Assembly: GCA_963801065.1 (NCBI GenBank)
Contig: CAWDDG010000008.1
Location: forward strand, 496,001 to 560,000
From: CAWDDG01 sp963801065
GTDB taxonomy: Bacteria; Actinomycetota; Actinomycetes; Jiangellales; Jiangellaceae
Length of the DNA stretch: 64,000 nucleotides
Reading direction: 5' to 3'
Within the stretch, counting starts at the first letter, position 1. Every line of letters starts with the position of its first letter. Made by a program: the position numbers and the translations under genes. The notes under the pieces were generated by a model, which did no database searches, was not told where the DNA came from, and was given only the letters and a program-made list of their open reading frames with translations. Positions 9,055 to 17,602 of this stretch are shown one piece after another.

Positions 9055-9357
9055 TGCCGCGGCGGATGCGGTCCGCCACGGTGGCCGCGGCGCGGTCCTC
9101 CGGGTCAAGACCGGACGCTGGCGGACCGCGCCGTGCTGCAGGTCGCGAACACCGGTCCGGTGCTGCGTCCGTACGAGGTCGAGGGGCTGTTCGAGCCGTT
9201 CCGGCGTGGCGAGGGCCGGGCCTCCGGCTCCGACGGCGTCGGGCTCGGGCTCTCGATCGTCCGGTCCGTCGTTCGAGCGCACGGTGGGACCGTGGCGGCT
9301 CAACCTCAGGAGGGCGGGGGTCTCGTGGTGCGGGTGGAGCTACCCTCCCGTCCGTGA
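9055..9357 (+). pseudogene. Histidine-kinase HATPase domain remnant
   Basis: This is the end of a sensor kinase ATP-binding domain. It keeps an N-box relic DAVRHGGRGAVLRV in one frame. A frameshift follows at about 9110, then AVLQVANTGPVLRPYEVEGL (G1 box), FEPFRRGEGRASGSDGVGLG (F and G2 boxes) and SIVRSVVRAHGGTV in another frame, ending at TGA 9355-9357. Membrane, HAMP and dimerisation domains are absent and the IS630 remnant occupies the upstream side, so the gene was probably destroyed by insertion and deletion. Its stop overlaps the GTG start of the following hydrolase, a remnant of an earlier coupled operon. No matching response regulator is nearby. Confidence 0.82.
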
Positions 9358-10127
9358 CCGTCGATCTCGCCCACGAGGAGGCCGGCAGCGGCCGCCCGGT
9401 GATCCTCCTGCATGCCTTCCCGCTGTCCAGGGCCATGTTCGCCGACCAGGTCGCGGGATTGGCAGACCAGGCCCGGGTCATCGCACCGGACCTTCGAGGC
9501 TTCGGCGAGTCCCCGCCCGGCGCCGACGAGCCATCGCTCGACCTGATGGCCGACGACGTCGCCGGCTTGCTCGACCGGCTGGAAGTCGAGGCGGGCGTGG
9601 TGGCCGGTCTCTCGATGGGCGGCTACGTCGCCATGGCCATGCTTCGCCGCCACGCGGAGCGGGTGGCCGCTGTCGTCCTGATGGACACCAAGGCAAGCGC
9701 CGACGACCAACCTGCACGGGAGAACCGGGAGCGGGTCGCACGAGCGGTGGTCGAGGACGGACCGTCTGCGCTGCGTCCGATGCTCGACGCCTTGCTCGGC
9801 GAGACGACCCGCGCCGAGCGTCGCGGGGTCGTCGACAAGGTCAGCGGATGGCTCGACTCCGTGCGACCGGAGGCGGTGGCCTGGGCGCAGCGTGCCATGG
9901 CGGCCCGGCCGGACTCGTTCGCGACGCTCGCGGGCGCACTGGTCCCCGGCTTCGTCGTCGTGGGCGAGGAGGACACCCTGACGACCCGCGACGACGCACT
10001 CGCGATGGCGGCGGCTTTCGCGCAGCCGCCGCCGGTGTACGTCATCCCGCAGGCCGGTCACCTGTCGGCGGTCGAGAACCCCGACGCTGTGACCGGCGCT
10101 CTGCGGGACGTGCTACGGCGTCTGTGA
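9354..10127 (+). CDS. Alpha/beta-fold hydrolase
   Basis: A 257-residue alpha/beta hydrolase. The order is VILLHAFPLS (oxyanion region), DLRGFGESPPGA, the nucleophile elbow GLSMGG (Ser in G-x-S-x-G), a cap helix region, FVVVGEEDTLT (acid) and PQAGHLSAVENPD (catalytic His). It resembles 3-oxoadipate enol-lactonase or haloperoxidase-type esterases, but the substrate cannot be read from sequence. The GTG start at 9354 overlaps the stop of the broken kinase (GTGA), so translation formerly depended on that gene. The expression source today is unclear. Confidence 0.9.
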   Translation: MTVDLAHEEAGSGRPVILLHAFPLSRAMFADQVAGLADQARVIAPDLRGFGESPPGADEPSLDLMADDVAGLLDRLEVEAGVVAGLSMGGYVAMAMLRRHAERVAAVVLMDTKASADDQPARENRERVARAVVEDGPSALRPMLDALLGETTRAERRGVVDKVSGWLDSVRPEAVAWAQRAMAARPDSFATLAGALVPGFVVVGEEDTLTTRDDALAMAAAFAQPPPVYVIPQAGHLSAVENPDAVTGALRDVLRRL

Positions 10128-10134
10128 CGCTCGG

Positions 10135-11406
10135 CTACTTCTCTGCGGGGGCCGGCGCGTCCTCGATGACCTCCCCGTCGATGACGTCCTCGTCGGCCTT
10201 CTGTCCGGCGTCGATCTCCGGCACGGTCATGCCGCCCAGCAGATTGCGCAGCTGGGTGAGGTGCCCGGTGATGCTGTCGCGCTGACGTTGCAGCTCGGCG
10301 ACCTCGCGCTTGGCGGTGGTCTGGATCCGGGTCGCCTCGGACTTGGCCTCGCCGAGGGCCATGTCGGCGTGCGCCTTCGCCTCGGCGACCAGTTGCTCGG
10401 CGTTGCGCTTGGCACCCGAGACCAGCGCCTTCGCCTGCTCGTCGGCCTCGCGCCGGACCTGCTCGGCCCGGTCGTGCGCCGACTTGGCACGGGCGTCGGC
10501 ATCGGCGGCGCGGGCCTCGGCCTCGCTCACCAGCTTCTGGGTCTCGGTGACCGCGGCCTCGTGACGCTCGCTGTCCTCGCGCTCGGCCTGTTCGCGGTTG
10601 GCGGCGAGGGCCAGCTCGAGCTCGGTGAGCTCCTTGTCGGCGCGACTGCGGACCTCTTCCAGGCGTGCTCCAGCCTCGGCCCGCATCTGCTCGATGTCGC
10701 GCTTGGCGGTACCGCGCAGCTCCTCGACCTCGCGGCGGGCCGTGGCGCGCAGCTCGGTGACCTCGCGGTCGGCGACGGTCTTGATCCGAGTGAGCTCACG
10801 TTCGGCGGTGGCCCGCTTCTCGGCCGCGTCGTGCTCGATGGCGGCGCGCACCTTGGCTGCTTCGCGCTCTGCGCTGTCGACCAGGTTCGTTGCCTCGCGC
10901 TTGGCGGCGGAGCGGGCTTCCTCGGCCTCGGTCCGCGCTTCACCGATCAACTCGTCGGCCTGGCGCTTCGCCGTCGCCCGCATCTCCTCGGCATCGTTCT
11001 CGGCCGCGCCGCGCATCTCCGCCGCATCGACCTGGGTTTCGGCGCGGACCTCGCGCGCTTCGGCCTCGGCCTGGCCCACCAGCTCGGAGGCCTGCTCTTC
11101 GGCGAGCCTGAGCAGATGCTCGATCCGCGCCCCGAGCCCCGAGTACGACGGCTGATCGACCTCGCGCAGCGACGTCGTGGCCTCGGCGAGCTCCTGGCGG
11201 AGCCGGACGATCTGCTTGTCGAGCTCCTGCGTGCGGGTGCGCTGCTGCGCCAACGCCGCTTCGAGCGAGCGGACGTGCTGCTCGACCTGAGTTCGGTCGA
11301 GGCCGCGCATCACTTGGGTGAACCCGCCGGTCGGCGAGCTGTCGAAGATCGACAACCCGTCCGCGGCCGTCTCTCGTAACGTGACCGTGTCCCGTGACTT
11401 GTCCAT
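10135..11406 (-). CDS. DivIVA/Scy-like long coiled-coil protein
   Basis: A 423-residue, almost entirely coiled-coil protein. A short N-terminal DivIVA-like segment, FTQVMRGLDRTQVEQHVRSL, is followed by a helical rod. The rod is made of short repeating units rich in A, E and R (AAEMRGAAENDAEEM, KRQADELIGEARTEAEEAR, KREATNLVDSAEREAAKVR) and runs to about residue 370. An acidic tail with DEDVIDGEVIEDAPA closes it. In actinobacteria such proteins (DivIVA, Scy, FilP relatives) organise polar growth and cytoskeleton assembly. It has no transmembrane segment. The start is ATG 11406 with GAGGGAG upstream. It lies 42 bp downstream of ccr on the same strand, separated by a hairpin. Confidence 0.82.
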   Translation of the reverse strand: MDKSRDTVTLRETAADGLSIFDSSPTGGFTQVMRGLDRTQVEQHVRSLEAALAQQRTRTQELDKQIVRLRQELAEATTSLREVDQPSYSGLGARIEHLLRLAEEQASELVGQAEAEAREVRAETQVDAAEMRGAAENDAEEMRATAKRQADELIGEARTEAEEARSAAKREATNLVDSAEREAAKVRAAIEHDAAEKRATAERELTRIKTVADREVTELRATARREVEELRGTAKRDIEQMRAEAGARLEEVRSRADKELTELELALAANREQAEREDSERHEAAVTETQKLVSEAEARAADADARAKSAHDRAEQVRREADEQAKALVSGAKRNAEQLVAEAKAHADMALGEAKSEATRIQTTAKREVAELQRQRDSITGHLTQLRNLLGGMTVPEIDAGQKADEDVIDGEVIEDAPAPAEK

Positions 11407-11415
11407 GATCTCCCT

Positions 11416-11441
11416 CGTCGGGGGTGCCGGCCCCCCCGACG
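11416..11441 (-). terminator. GC hairpin between ccr and the coiled-coil gene
   Basis: CGTCGGGGG (11416-11424) pairs with CCCCCGACG (11433-11441) across an 8-nt loop. It fills the 42-bp gap between the ccr stop and the next gene's start on the same strand. There is no T-tract, so it may act as a weak terminator, an attenuator or an mRNA-stability element. Confidence 0.4.
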
Positions 11442-11448
11442 GGAACCG

Positions 11449-12786
11449 TCACACGTTGCGGAACCTGCTGATTGCCTCGAGGTGTTCTGCTCGGGTCTCC
11501 CCGTCGCGGACGCCGAGCCCGTCCTCAGGCGCTAGGCAGAGTACTCCGACTTTGCCCTGGTGCCGATTGCGGTGGACGTCGAATGTGGCCTGACCGGTCT
11601 GGTCGAGGGGATACGTTCGCGACAGCGTGGGATGGATGCGGCCGCGCGCGACGAGGCGGTTAGCTTCCCACGCCTCCCGGTAGTTGGCGAAGTGGGACCC
11701 CACGATCTTCTTGAGGTTCATCCAGAGATACCGGTTGTCGAATTCGTGGATGTAACCGGACGTCGACGCACACGTGACGATCGTGCCGCCCCGGCGGGCC
11801 ACGAAGATGCTGGCCCCGAACGTCTCCCGGCCGGGGTGCTCGAACACGATGTCGGGATCGTCACCGCCGGTGAGCGCGCGGATGCGTGCACCGAATCGCT
11901 TCCATTCGGCGGGATCCTGGGTGTGCTCGTCGCGCCAGAACCGATAGTCCTCAGCGGCCCGGTCGATCACCAGCTCGGCACCCATCCGGCGGCAGATCTC
12001 GGCCTTGTCCGGGCTGGAGACGACGCATATCGGAGTCGCGCCGCTGGCCAGCGCGAGCTGGGTGGCGTACGAGCCCAGCCCGCCGGACGCCCCCCAGATC
12101 AGGACGATGTCTCCGAGCTTCATGCCGGCACCGTTGCGCGAGACCAGCTGGCGATAGGCGGTGGAGTTGACCAGCCCCGGACATGCGGCCTCCTCCCAGG
12201 TCAGGTGGGCCGGCTTCGGCATCAGTTGGTTGGCCTTGACCAGGGCCATCTCGGCCAGACCGCCGAAGTTCGTCTCGAACCCCCAGATCCGCTGTTCCGG
12301 GTCGAGCATCGTGTCGTCGTGCCCGTCCGGCGACTCCAGCTCGACCGACAGACAGTGCGCGACGACCTCGGCGCCGGGCCTCCACGCGTGCACGCCCGGT
12401 CCGGCGCGAAGCACCACACCGGACAGGTCCGAGCCGACGACGTGGTAAGGGAGGTCGTGGCGGTGCGCCAGCGCGTGTGTGCGCCCGTACCGCTCGAGGA
12501 AGGAGAACGTCGGGATCGGCTCGAAGATCGAGGTCCAGACCGTGTTGTAGTTGATCGCGCTGGCCATGACGGCGACGAGTGCCTCGCCCGGGCCGAGCTC
12601 GGGTGTCGGCACCTCGTCGACGTGCAGCGACCGCCGCGGGTCCTTCTCGTCCGTGGCCAGCCCGGCGAACATGCCTATCTCGTCCTTGCGCACCGTGACG
12701 CCGCGATAGGAGTCGGGGACGGGGATCGCGGCGATGTCCGCCTCCGACGCGTCGCCGGCGACGATCGCGTCGAGGATCTGTTTCAT
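11449..12786 (-). CDS. ccrA: Crotonyl-CoA carboxylase/reductase
   Basis: It reductively carboxylates crotonyl-CoA with NADPH and CO2 to (2S)-ethylmalonyl-CoA, the key step of the ethylmalonyl-CoA pathway and a supplier of polyketide extender units. It is a 445-residue MDR-superfamily enzyme with the NADPH-binding WGASGGLGSYATQLALASGA. The four residues reported as the CO2-binding pocket of the Kitasatospora enzyme fall at identical numbers here: Asn81 (AINYNTVW), Phe170-Glu171 (IWGFETNFGG) and His365 (IVGSHFANYREA). This supports true carboxylating activity rather than a simple enoyl reductase. The gene is divergent from the methylmalonyl-CoA epimerase gene, with 76 bp between starts. Confidence 0.96.
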   Translation of the reverse strand: MKQILDAIVAGDASEADIAAIPVPDSYRGVTVRKDEIGMFAGLATDEKDPRRSLHVDEVPTPELGPGEALVAVMASAINYNTVWTSIFEPIPTFSFLERYGRTHALAHRHDLPYHVVGSDLSGVVLRAGPGVHAWRPGAEVVAHCLSVELESPDGHDDTMLDPEQRIWGFETNFGGLAEMALVKANQLMPKPAHLTWEEAACPGLVNSTAYRQLVSRNGAGMKLGDIVLIWGASGGLGSYATQLALASGATPICVVSSPDKAEICRRMGAELVIDRAAEDYRFWRDEHTQDPAEWKRFGARIRALTGGDDPDIVFEHPGRETFGASIFVARRGGTIVTCASTSGYIHEFDNRYLWMNLKKIVGSHFANYREAWEANRLVARGRIHPTLSRTYPLDQTGQATFDVHRNRHQGKVGVLCLAPEDGLGVRDGETRAEHLEAISRFRNV

Positions 12787-12862
12787 GCCCGGCCTCCGGG
12801 AAGACGATGGAGCCCGACGTTACTCGCGAGTAGCCGGGCCCGGAACCCTCTACCCTTCGAGC

Positions 12863-13300
12863 ATGGCCGGGCTATTCACCGCCGTCGATCACGTCGGGAT
12901 CGCCGTCGCCGATCTCGACGAGGCGATCGCGTGGTACCGCCACCATTTCGGCCTCGAGGTGGTGCACGAGGAGGTCAACGAGGAGCAGGGCGTCCGCGAG
13001 GCCATGCTGCAGGTCGGCGACGACCCCTCCGGCGCGCAGATCCAGCTGCTCGCGCCGCTTGGACCCGACTCGCCGATCGGCCGGTTCCTGGACCGCTCCG
13101 GCCCCGGCATCCAGCAGCTCGCGTACCGCGTCGACGACATCGACGCCGCCACGGTGATCCTCCGGGGGCGTGGCCTGCATCTGCTGTACGACGAGGCCCG
13201 CCCCGGAACCGGCGGCTCACGGGTGAACTTCATCCACCCCAAGGACGCCGGCGGCGTGTTGGTCGAGTTGGTCGAACCCGCTCGCCCTCTCCGCGCATAG
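12863..13300 (+). CDS. mce: Methylmalonyl-CoA (ethylmalonyl-CoA) epimerase
   Basis: A 145-residue VOC-fold enzyme that interconverts (2R)- and (2S)-methylmalonyl-CoA, and in this pathway probably ethylmalonyl-CoA too. Metal-site positions are visible: His10 in TAVDHVGIAV, Gln in AQIQLLAP, and Glu135 in GGVLVELVEP. The third position reads GIQQLAYRVDDI, the actinobacterial variant in which Gln takes the place of His. RVNFIHPKDAGG is a family signature. It is divergent from ccr, which makes the metabolic link direct. The stop is 12 bp from the convergent adenosyltransferase gene. Confidence 0.93.
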   Translation: MAGLFTAVDHVGIAVADLDEAIAWYRHHFGLEVVHEEVNEEQGVREAMLQVGDDPSGAQIQLLAPLGPDSPIGRFLDRSGPGIQQLAYRVDDIDAATVILRGRGLHLLYDEARPGTGGSRVNFIHPKDAGGVLVELVEPARPLRA

Positions 13301-13312
13301 CCGGGCAGATGC

Positions 13313-13849
13313 TCAGACCTCCTTGGCGAGCAGGGTCTCGCCCTCCTGCCAGCGCGCCAGCGTCCAGAGCAGGTCGGAGCAGCGGTTCAGGTAGGGCACG
13401 ACGTGGGAGCCCTCCGCGGCCGCCGACAGCACCTCGCGCTCGGCCCGGCGGACGACGGTGCGGGCGACGTCCAGCGCCGCCGACACCGGGCTCTCGCCGG
13501 GGACGGCGAAGTCCTTGGGTGGTTCGAACAGCGCTGAGATGTCGTCGATCGTGCGTTCCAGAGCGGTCACCATCTCGGCGGTGACCAGTGACTGACCGGG
13601 TTTGCCCTTGTCGCGGCGCTCCGGATTGAGGGCGATGTCGGCCATGAGCACCCACAGGTCGCGTTCGATGCCCACCAACATGTCGTCGAGCTCGCTGCGG
13701 GGCTCGGCCTGGGCGCGGGCCAGCCCGATGAACGCCTGGGCCTCGTCCACCGATCCGTAGGCCGTGGGCGCGGCGGCGTCCTTGGGCACGCGGCCGCCGT
13801 AGAGCAGGCCCGTCGTCCCGTCGTCGCCGCGGCGCGTGTACACCTTCAT
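13313..13849 (-). CDS. Cob(I)alamin adenosyltransferase, PduO type
   Basis: It transfers adenosyl from ATP to cob(I)alamin and so makes the adenosylcobalamin used by acyl-CoA mutases. The 178-residue PduO-type enzyme starts at ATG 13849 with MKVYTRRGDDGTTGLLYGGR (ATP-binding N-terminus). It continues with AYGSVDEAQAFIGLARAQ, the RTVVRRAEREVLSA helix carrying the R-x-x-E-R ATP contacts, and VPYLNRCSDLLWTLAR. A location between the epimerase and the thiolase/meaB operon fits cofactor supply to the mutase. It starts divergently from the thiolase gene (81 bp apart). Confidence 0.93.
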   Translation of the reverse strand: MKVYTRRGDDGTTGLLYGGRVPKDAAAPTAYGSVDEAQAFIGLARAQAEPRSELDDMLVGIERDLWVLMADIALNPERRDKGKPGQSLVTAEMVTALERTIDDISALFEPPKDFAVPGESPVSAALDVARTVVRRAEREVLSAAAEGSHVVPYLNRCSDLLWTLARWQEGETLLAKEV

Positions 13850-13930
13850 CCCGTCACTCTCGCACGGCCCGGCTCCATGGCCGGTGGCCTCGTCGTATCG
13901 TGACGAGGGTCGAGTCGAGTGGAGGACGCC

Positions 13931-15115
13931 ATGGCGGTCATCGTCGCGGGAGCCCGCACCCCGATCGGGAAGTTGCTGGGCTCGCTCAAGGGATTCTCCG
14001 CCGCCGATCTCGGTGGGGTGGCGATCAGGGGCGCCCTGGACAAGGCCGGGGTTGCACCCGAACAGGTCGACTACGTGATCATGGGGCAAGTGCTGCAGGC
14101 AGGCGCCGGCCAGATCCCGGCCCGCCAGGCCGCCGTGAAGGCCGGCATCCCGATGACCGTTCCCGCGCTGACGATCAACAAGGTCTGTCTGTCCGGTCTC
14201 GACGCGATCGCCCTCGCCGACCAGCTCATCCGGGCCGGCGAGTTCGAGATCGTCGTCGCCGGTGGCATGGAGTCCATGACGGCTGCGCCCCACCTGCTCA
14301 CCGGCTCGCGCGAGGGTTACAAGTACGGCGACGTCACCGTACGCGACCACATGGCTTATGACGGCCTGTGGGACATCTTCACCGACCAGGCGATGGGAGC
14401 CCTCACCGAGGCCTGCAACATCGACGGTCTGAATCTCTCCCGGGACGAGCAGGACGCGTTCAGCGCACGCTCGCACCAGCGTGCCGCAGCAGGCTGGAAG
14501 AACGGTGTCTTCGACGACGAGGTCGTGCCGGTCGAGATCCCACAGCGCAAGGGCGAGTCCCTCTGGTTCAGGGAGGACGAGGGCATCCGGGCCGACACCA
14601 CCGTGGAGTCGCTGGCGCGGCTGCGTCCGGCGTTCGGCAAGGACGGCACGATCACGGCAGGTTCGGCGTCCCAGATCTCCGACGGCGCGTGCGCCGTGAT
14701 CGTGATGAGCAAGGCCAAGGCCGAGGAGCTGGGCCTGGCGTGGCTGGCCGAGATCGGTGCGCACGGCGTGGTCGCGGGGCCCGACTCCACGCTGCAGAGC
14801 CAGCCCGCGGCTGCCATCCGCGCGGCCTGCGCGAAGGAGGGTCTCCAGCCGGCCGACCTCGACCTGGTGGAGATCAACGAGGCCTTCGCGGCCGTCGGCA
14901 TCGCCAGCACCCGCGAGCTCGGAATCGACGAGGACCGGGTCAACGTCGATGGCGGCGCGATCGCCATGGGCCACCCGATCGGCATGTCGGGCGCCCGGCT
15001 GGTGCTGCACCTAGCCCTGGAGCTCAGGCGCCGCGGTGGCGGCACGGGCGCCGCCGCGCTCTGTGGCGGCGGTGGACAGGGCGACGCGCTGGTCGTCCGG
15101 GTTCCGCGCGCCTGA
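13931..15115 (+). CDS. Acetyl-CoA C-acetyltransferase (thiolase)
   Basis: It condenses two acetyl-CoA to acetoacetyl-CoA or cleaves 3-ketoacyl-CoA. The 394-residue thiolase has nucleophile Cys86 ([12 protein letters not shown]), His348 in [16 protein letters not shown] and Cys378 in [14 protein letters not shown] 13931 is preceded by GGAGG at 13921-13925, which favours it over the in-frame GTG at 13919. It supplies substrate for the hydroxybutyryl-CoA dehydrogenase at 4.1 kb and hence for crotonyl-CoA and CCR. meaB follows after 17 bp and is probably co-transcribed. Confidence 0.94.
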   Translation: MAVIVAGARTPIGKLLGSLKGFSAADLGGVAIRGALDKAGVAPEQVDYVIMGQVLQAGAGQIPARQAAVKAGIPMTVPALTINKVCLSGLDAIALADQLIRAGEFEIVVAGGMESMTAAPHLLTGSREGYKYGDVTVRDHMAYDGLWDIFTDQAMGALTEACNIDGLNLSRDEQDAFSARSHQRAAAGWKNGVFDDEVVPVEIPQRKGESLWFREDEGIRADTTVESLARLRPAFGKDGTITAGSASQISDGACAVIVMSKAKAEELGLAWLAEIGAHGVVAGPDSTLQSQPAAAIRAACAKEGLQPADLDLVEINEAFAAVGIASTRELGIDEDRVNVDGGAIAMGHPIGMSGARLVLHLALELRRRGGGTGAAALCGGGGQGDALVVRVPRA

Positions 15116-15132
15116 GCCCCGAGAGAGCGCCC

Positions 15133-16116
15133 GTGTCCCGCCCCGACGTGGCCGTCGCCGGAGCACGGCGAGCGTCGTCGGTTGCCGAGCTGGTCAAGCG
15201 CGCTCGCGACGGCGACCCACGGGCAGTCGCCCGGCTGATCTCCCTGGTCGAGGACGCCTCGCCGGCTTTGCGCGAGGTCATGGCTGCGCTCGCGCCGCAC
15301 GCAGGCCGGGCCGCAGTCCTGGGGATCACCGGTTCACCGGGCGTCGGCAAGTCGACCGCCACCTCCGCGCTCGTCTCGGCCTTCCGGGCCGACGATCGCC
15401 GGGTGGGCGTGCTCGCGGTCGACCCGTCGTCCCCGTTCTCCGGTGGAGCCCTGCTCGGCGACCGGGTCCGGATGCAGGAGCACGCGACCGACCGGGGCGT
15501 CTACATCCGTTCCATGGCGACGCGGGGACACCTCGGCGGCCTCGCCTGGGCGACCCCGCAGGCGCTTCGGGTGCTCGATGCCGCGGGGTGCGATGTCGTG
15601 CTCGTCGAGACCGTCGGCGTCGGGCAGTCCGAGGTCGAGGTGGCGGCGCTCGCCGACACCACTCTGGTGCTCCTGGCTCCCGGGATGGGCGACGGCATCC
15701 AGGCGGCCAAGGCCGGCATCCTGGAGGTCGGCGACGTGTTCGTCGTCAACAAGGCCGACCGCGACGGCGCCGACCAGGTCGTCCGCGACCTCCGCGGCGC
15801 GATCCGGCTCGCCGAGCGCGCACCGGGTGACTGGCGAGAGCCGATCGTCAAGACGGTCGCCTCGCGCGCGGAGGGCCTCGACGACGTCGTCGCCGCGGTC
15901 GACAAGCACCGGAACTGGATGGAGCAGTCAGGGGAGCTCGACCGGCGTCGCCGGCGCCGGGTCCGCGACGAGATCGAGGCCATCGCGGTGACGGCACTCC
16001 GGCAGCGGTTCGGCGACCTGCACGGCGACGCGAGGCTGGACACCCTCGCCGAAAAGGTGCTCGCCGGTCGGCTCGACCCGTACGCTGCTGCTGACGAGAT
16101 CCTCGCCGCGCTCTAG
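15133..16116 (+). CDS. meaB: Methylmalonyl-CoA mutase-associated GTPase MeaB
   Basis: A G3E-family P-loop GTPase that protects B12-dependent acyl-CoA mutases and gates delivery of adenosylcobalamin. In 327 residues it shows Walker A GITGSPGVGKST (64-75), the switch region VDPSSPFSGGALLGDRVRMQ, VETVGVGQSEVEV (Walker B) and the base-specificity motif VVNKAD. The C-terminal dimerisation arm is present. GTG 15133 has a purine-rich GAGAGAG about 6 bp upstream. Client mutases could be IcmA at 21 kb or mutases outside the window. Confidence 0.94.
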   Translation: MSRPDVAVAGARRASSVAELVKRARDGDPRAVARLISLVEDASPALREVMAALAPHAGRAAVLGITGSPGVGKSTATSALVSAFRADDRRVGVLAVDPSSPFSGGALLGDRVRMQEHATDRGVYIRSMATRGHLGGLAWATPQALRVLDAAGCDVVLVETVGVGQSEVEVAALADTTLVLLAPGMGDGIQAAKAGILEVGDVFVVNKADRDGADQVVRDLRGAIRLAERAPGDWREPIVKTVASRAEGLDDVVAAVDKHRNWMEQSGELDRRRRRRVRDEIEAIAVTALRQRFGDLHGDARLDTLAEKVLAGRLDPYAAADEILAAL

Positions 16117-16207
16117 CCCGGCGGCGTGGCGAGGCGACAGATCGGTCTCTTTCGGGTAGAAGGAGAATTGCAGGCGTGTGACCCCCGCAGCTCGAGAGGA
16201 CGTCCCC

Positions 16208-16363
16208 GTGATCAAGAAGGTGCTAGCCATCCTGGCCATCGCCTTCGCCGCGTACTATCTGCTCACAGCTCCCACCAGTGCGGCGGACGCGGTCAGCGGT
16301 GCGGCCTCTGCAGTCGCCGATGGTTTCGAGGCGATCATCACATTCTTCACCGAGCTGTTCTAA
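16208..16363 (+). CDS. Small single-pass membrane protein (51 aa)
   Basis: A short hydrophobic protein read from GTG 16208, with AGAGGA about 8 bp upstream: IKKVLAILAIAFAAYYLLTA then PTSAADAVSGAASAVADGFE and AIITFFTELF. One N-terminal hydrophobic helix follows two lysines. It could be a membrane anchor or an uncleaved signal. The second half is amphipathic. No function is known. It sits 14 bp before a PH-domain membrane protein, and small membrane proteins of this kind often precede bPH2-domain genes in actinobacteria. Confidence 0.65.
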   Translation: MIKKVLAILAIAFAAYYLLTAPTSAADAVSGAASAVADGFEAIITFFTELF

Positions 16364-16376
16364 GGCGCCGTGCGCC

Positions 16377-17075
16377 ATGCGTACGCCGCGTGAGGTTCTG
16401 GGTGGGATCACCAACCGGGCGGCGCGCTGGCTGGACCGGATCGCCGAGGACGGCCTGATCCGTCTGGTCTGGTGGCGGGTGAAGGGCTGGTTCGGGCACC
16501 GGATGGTCGCCCGCAAGCTCGTTCCGGGCGAACGGGTCATCATGGAGGTCCAACACAGCAACGTCTTCTACATCGTGCCGGTCCTCCTGGGCCTGCTCGG
16601 GGTGATCCTCGCGGTGCGGTGGCTGCCCTTCGTCCCGGCAGACTCTGCCTGGTTCGCCATCGCGATCGTGCTCGGGATCCTGCTCTACGCGTTCTACCGG
16701 GCGCTGTTGATCAGCCGGGACCGTTTCGTCATCACCGACTCGCGGGTGTTCCGCGTGTGGGGAGTCTTCACGCTCAACGAGGGCGAGATGGAGATCGTCC
16801 GGGTGCTCGACATCGCCGTTGTGCGTCCCTGGTTCCTGCGCCCGTTCGGCGCTGGTCACGTGGTCCTGGAAAACGCCGCGCAGGAGCAGGGGCTGCGCGA
16901 GATCCGCTTCGTCCCGGACCCGCAGACGATCGCCCTGGCCATCCACCGCCGGCGGCGCCAGATGATGGGTCTTGGCGGCGACGCCGACGCGGACAACCCG
17001 CCACCGGTCACGCGGCCCAGGCGCCGCGCCGACCACCCACGCCGACCCGGCCCGATCACCGCACGGCGGCGGTGA
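16377..17075 (+). CDS. PH-domain (bPH2/DUF304) membrane protein
   Basis: A 232-residue membrane protein of unknown role. A basic N-terminal region (GHRMVARKLVPGERVIMEVQ) is followed by two adjacent transmembrane helices (IVPVLLGLLGVILAVRWLPF and WFAIAIVLGILLYAFYRALL). The bacterial PH-like domain comes next: ISRDRFVITDSRVFRVWGVF, then MEIVRVLDIAVVRPWFLRPF and AGHVVLENAAQEQGL. A disordered, basic Pro/Arg-rich tail ends the protein. A GTP-like site is absent. It is probably in one transcript with the upstream small membrane protein and the downstream MarR regulator (9 bp gap). Confidence 0.85.
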   Translation: MRTPREVLGGITNRAARWLDRIAEDGLIRLVWWRVKGWFGHRMVARKLVPGERVIMEVQHSNVFYIVPVLLGLLGVILAVRWLPFVPADSAWFAIAIVLGILLYAFYRALLISRDRFVITDSRVFRVWGVFTLNEGEMEIVRVLDIAVVRPWFLRPFGAGHVVLENAAQEQGLREIRFVPDPQTIALAIHRRRRQMMGLGGDADADNPPPVTRPRRRADHPRRPGPITARRR

Positions 17076-17084
17076 GGCGCACCC

Positions 17085-17591
17085 GTGCCTGAACCGCTCG
17101 ACCTCGGCTTCGACCCGATCCGCCGCGCCGCGGAGATCTGGCGCGAGCGGTTCGGGCCGTCCGGCGCCATGGCGGCCGCGACCTCGGTCATGCGGGTCCA
17201 GCAGCTCCTGCTGGGCGAGTTCGACCGCATCTGCAGGCCGTACGGGCTGACCTTCGCGCGGTACGAAGCCCTGGTGCTGCTGACGTTCAGCCGGACCGGC
17301 GCGCTGCCCATGGCCAAGATCGGCGAACGGCTGATGGTGCATCCGACCAGCGTCACGAACACCATCCAGCGGCTCGAGGCGGCCGGCTTCGTCACCCGTG
17401 AACCCAACCCCCGTGACGGCCGCGGGACACTCGCCCGCGTCACGCCGCAGGGCCGTGTGGTCGTCGATAAAGTCACCGGCGAGCTGATGGCCGCGGACTT
17501 CGGCCTTCGAGCGCTGGGAGACGACGAGCGGGGCGCGCTGTTCGACCTCCTCAAGGCGCTGCGCGTCGCCGCCGGCGACTTCCGCGAGTAA
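17085..17591 (+). CDS. MarR-family transcriptional regulator
   Basis: A 168-residue winged-helix repressor. The N-terminal dimerisation helix contains AATSVMRVQQLLLGEFDRIC. The HTH follows as LPMAKIGERLMVHPTSVTNT then IQRLEAAGFVTREPNPRDGR, the standard MarR wing with the basic DGR tip. A C-terminal helix (ERGALFDLLKALRVAAGDF) completes the dimer interface. GTG 17085 begins 9 bp after the PH-domain gene. The ligand and target are unknown. The gene is followed at once by a 64-bp perfect palindrome that probably ends transcription. Confidence 0.92.
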   Translation: MPEPLDLGFDPIRRAAEIWRERFGPSGAMAAATSVMRVQQLLLGEFDRICRPYGLTFARYEALVLLTFSRTGALPMAKIGERLMVHPTSVTNTIQRLEAAGFVTREPNPRDGRGTLARVTPQGRVVVDKVTGELMAADFGLRALGDDERGALFDLLKALRVAAGDFRE

Positions 17592-17602
17592 CCCCGCCCG
17601 CG

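Noticed and set aside
11560..13584. A 674-codon open frame opposite ccr and over the epimerase gene
   Set aside because: It is a shadow frame with no motif; ccr residues that define catalysis are intact on the opposite strand.
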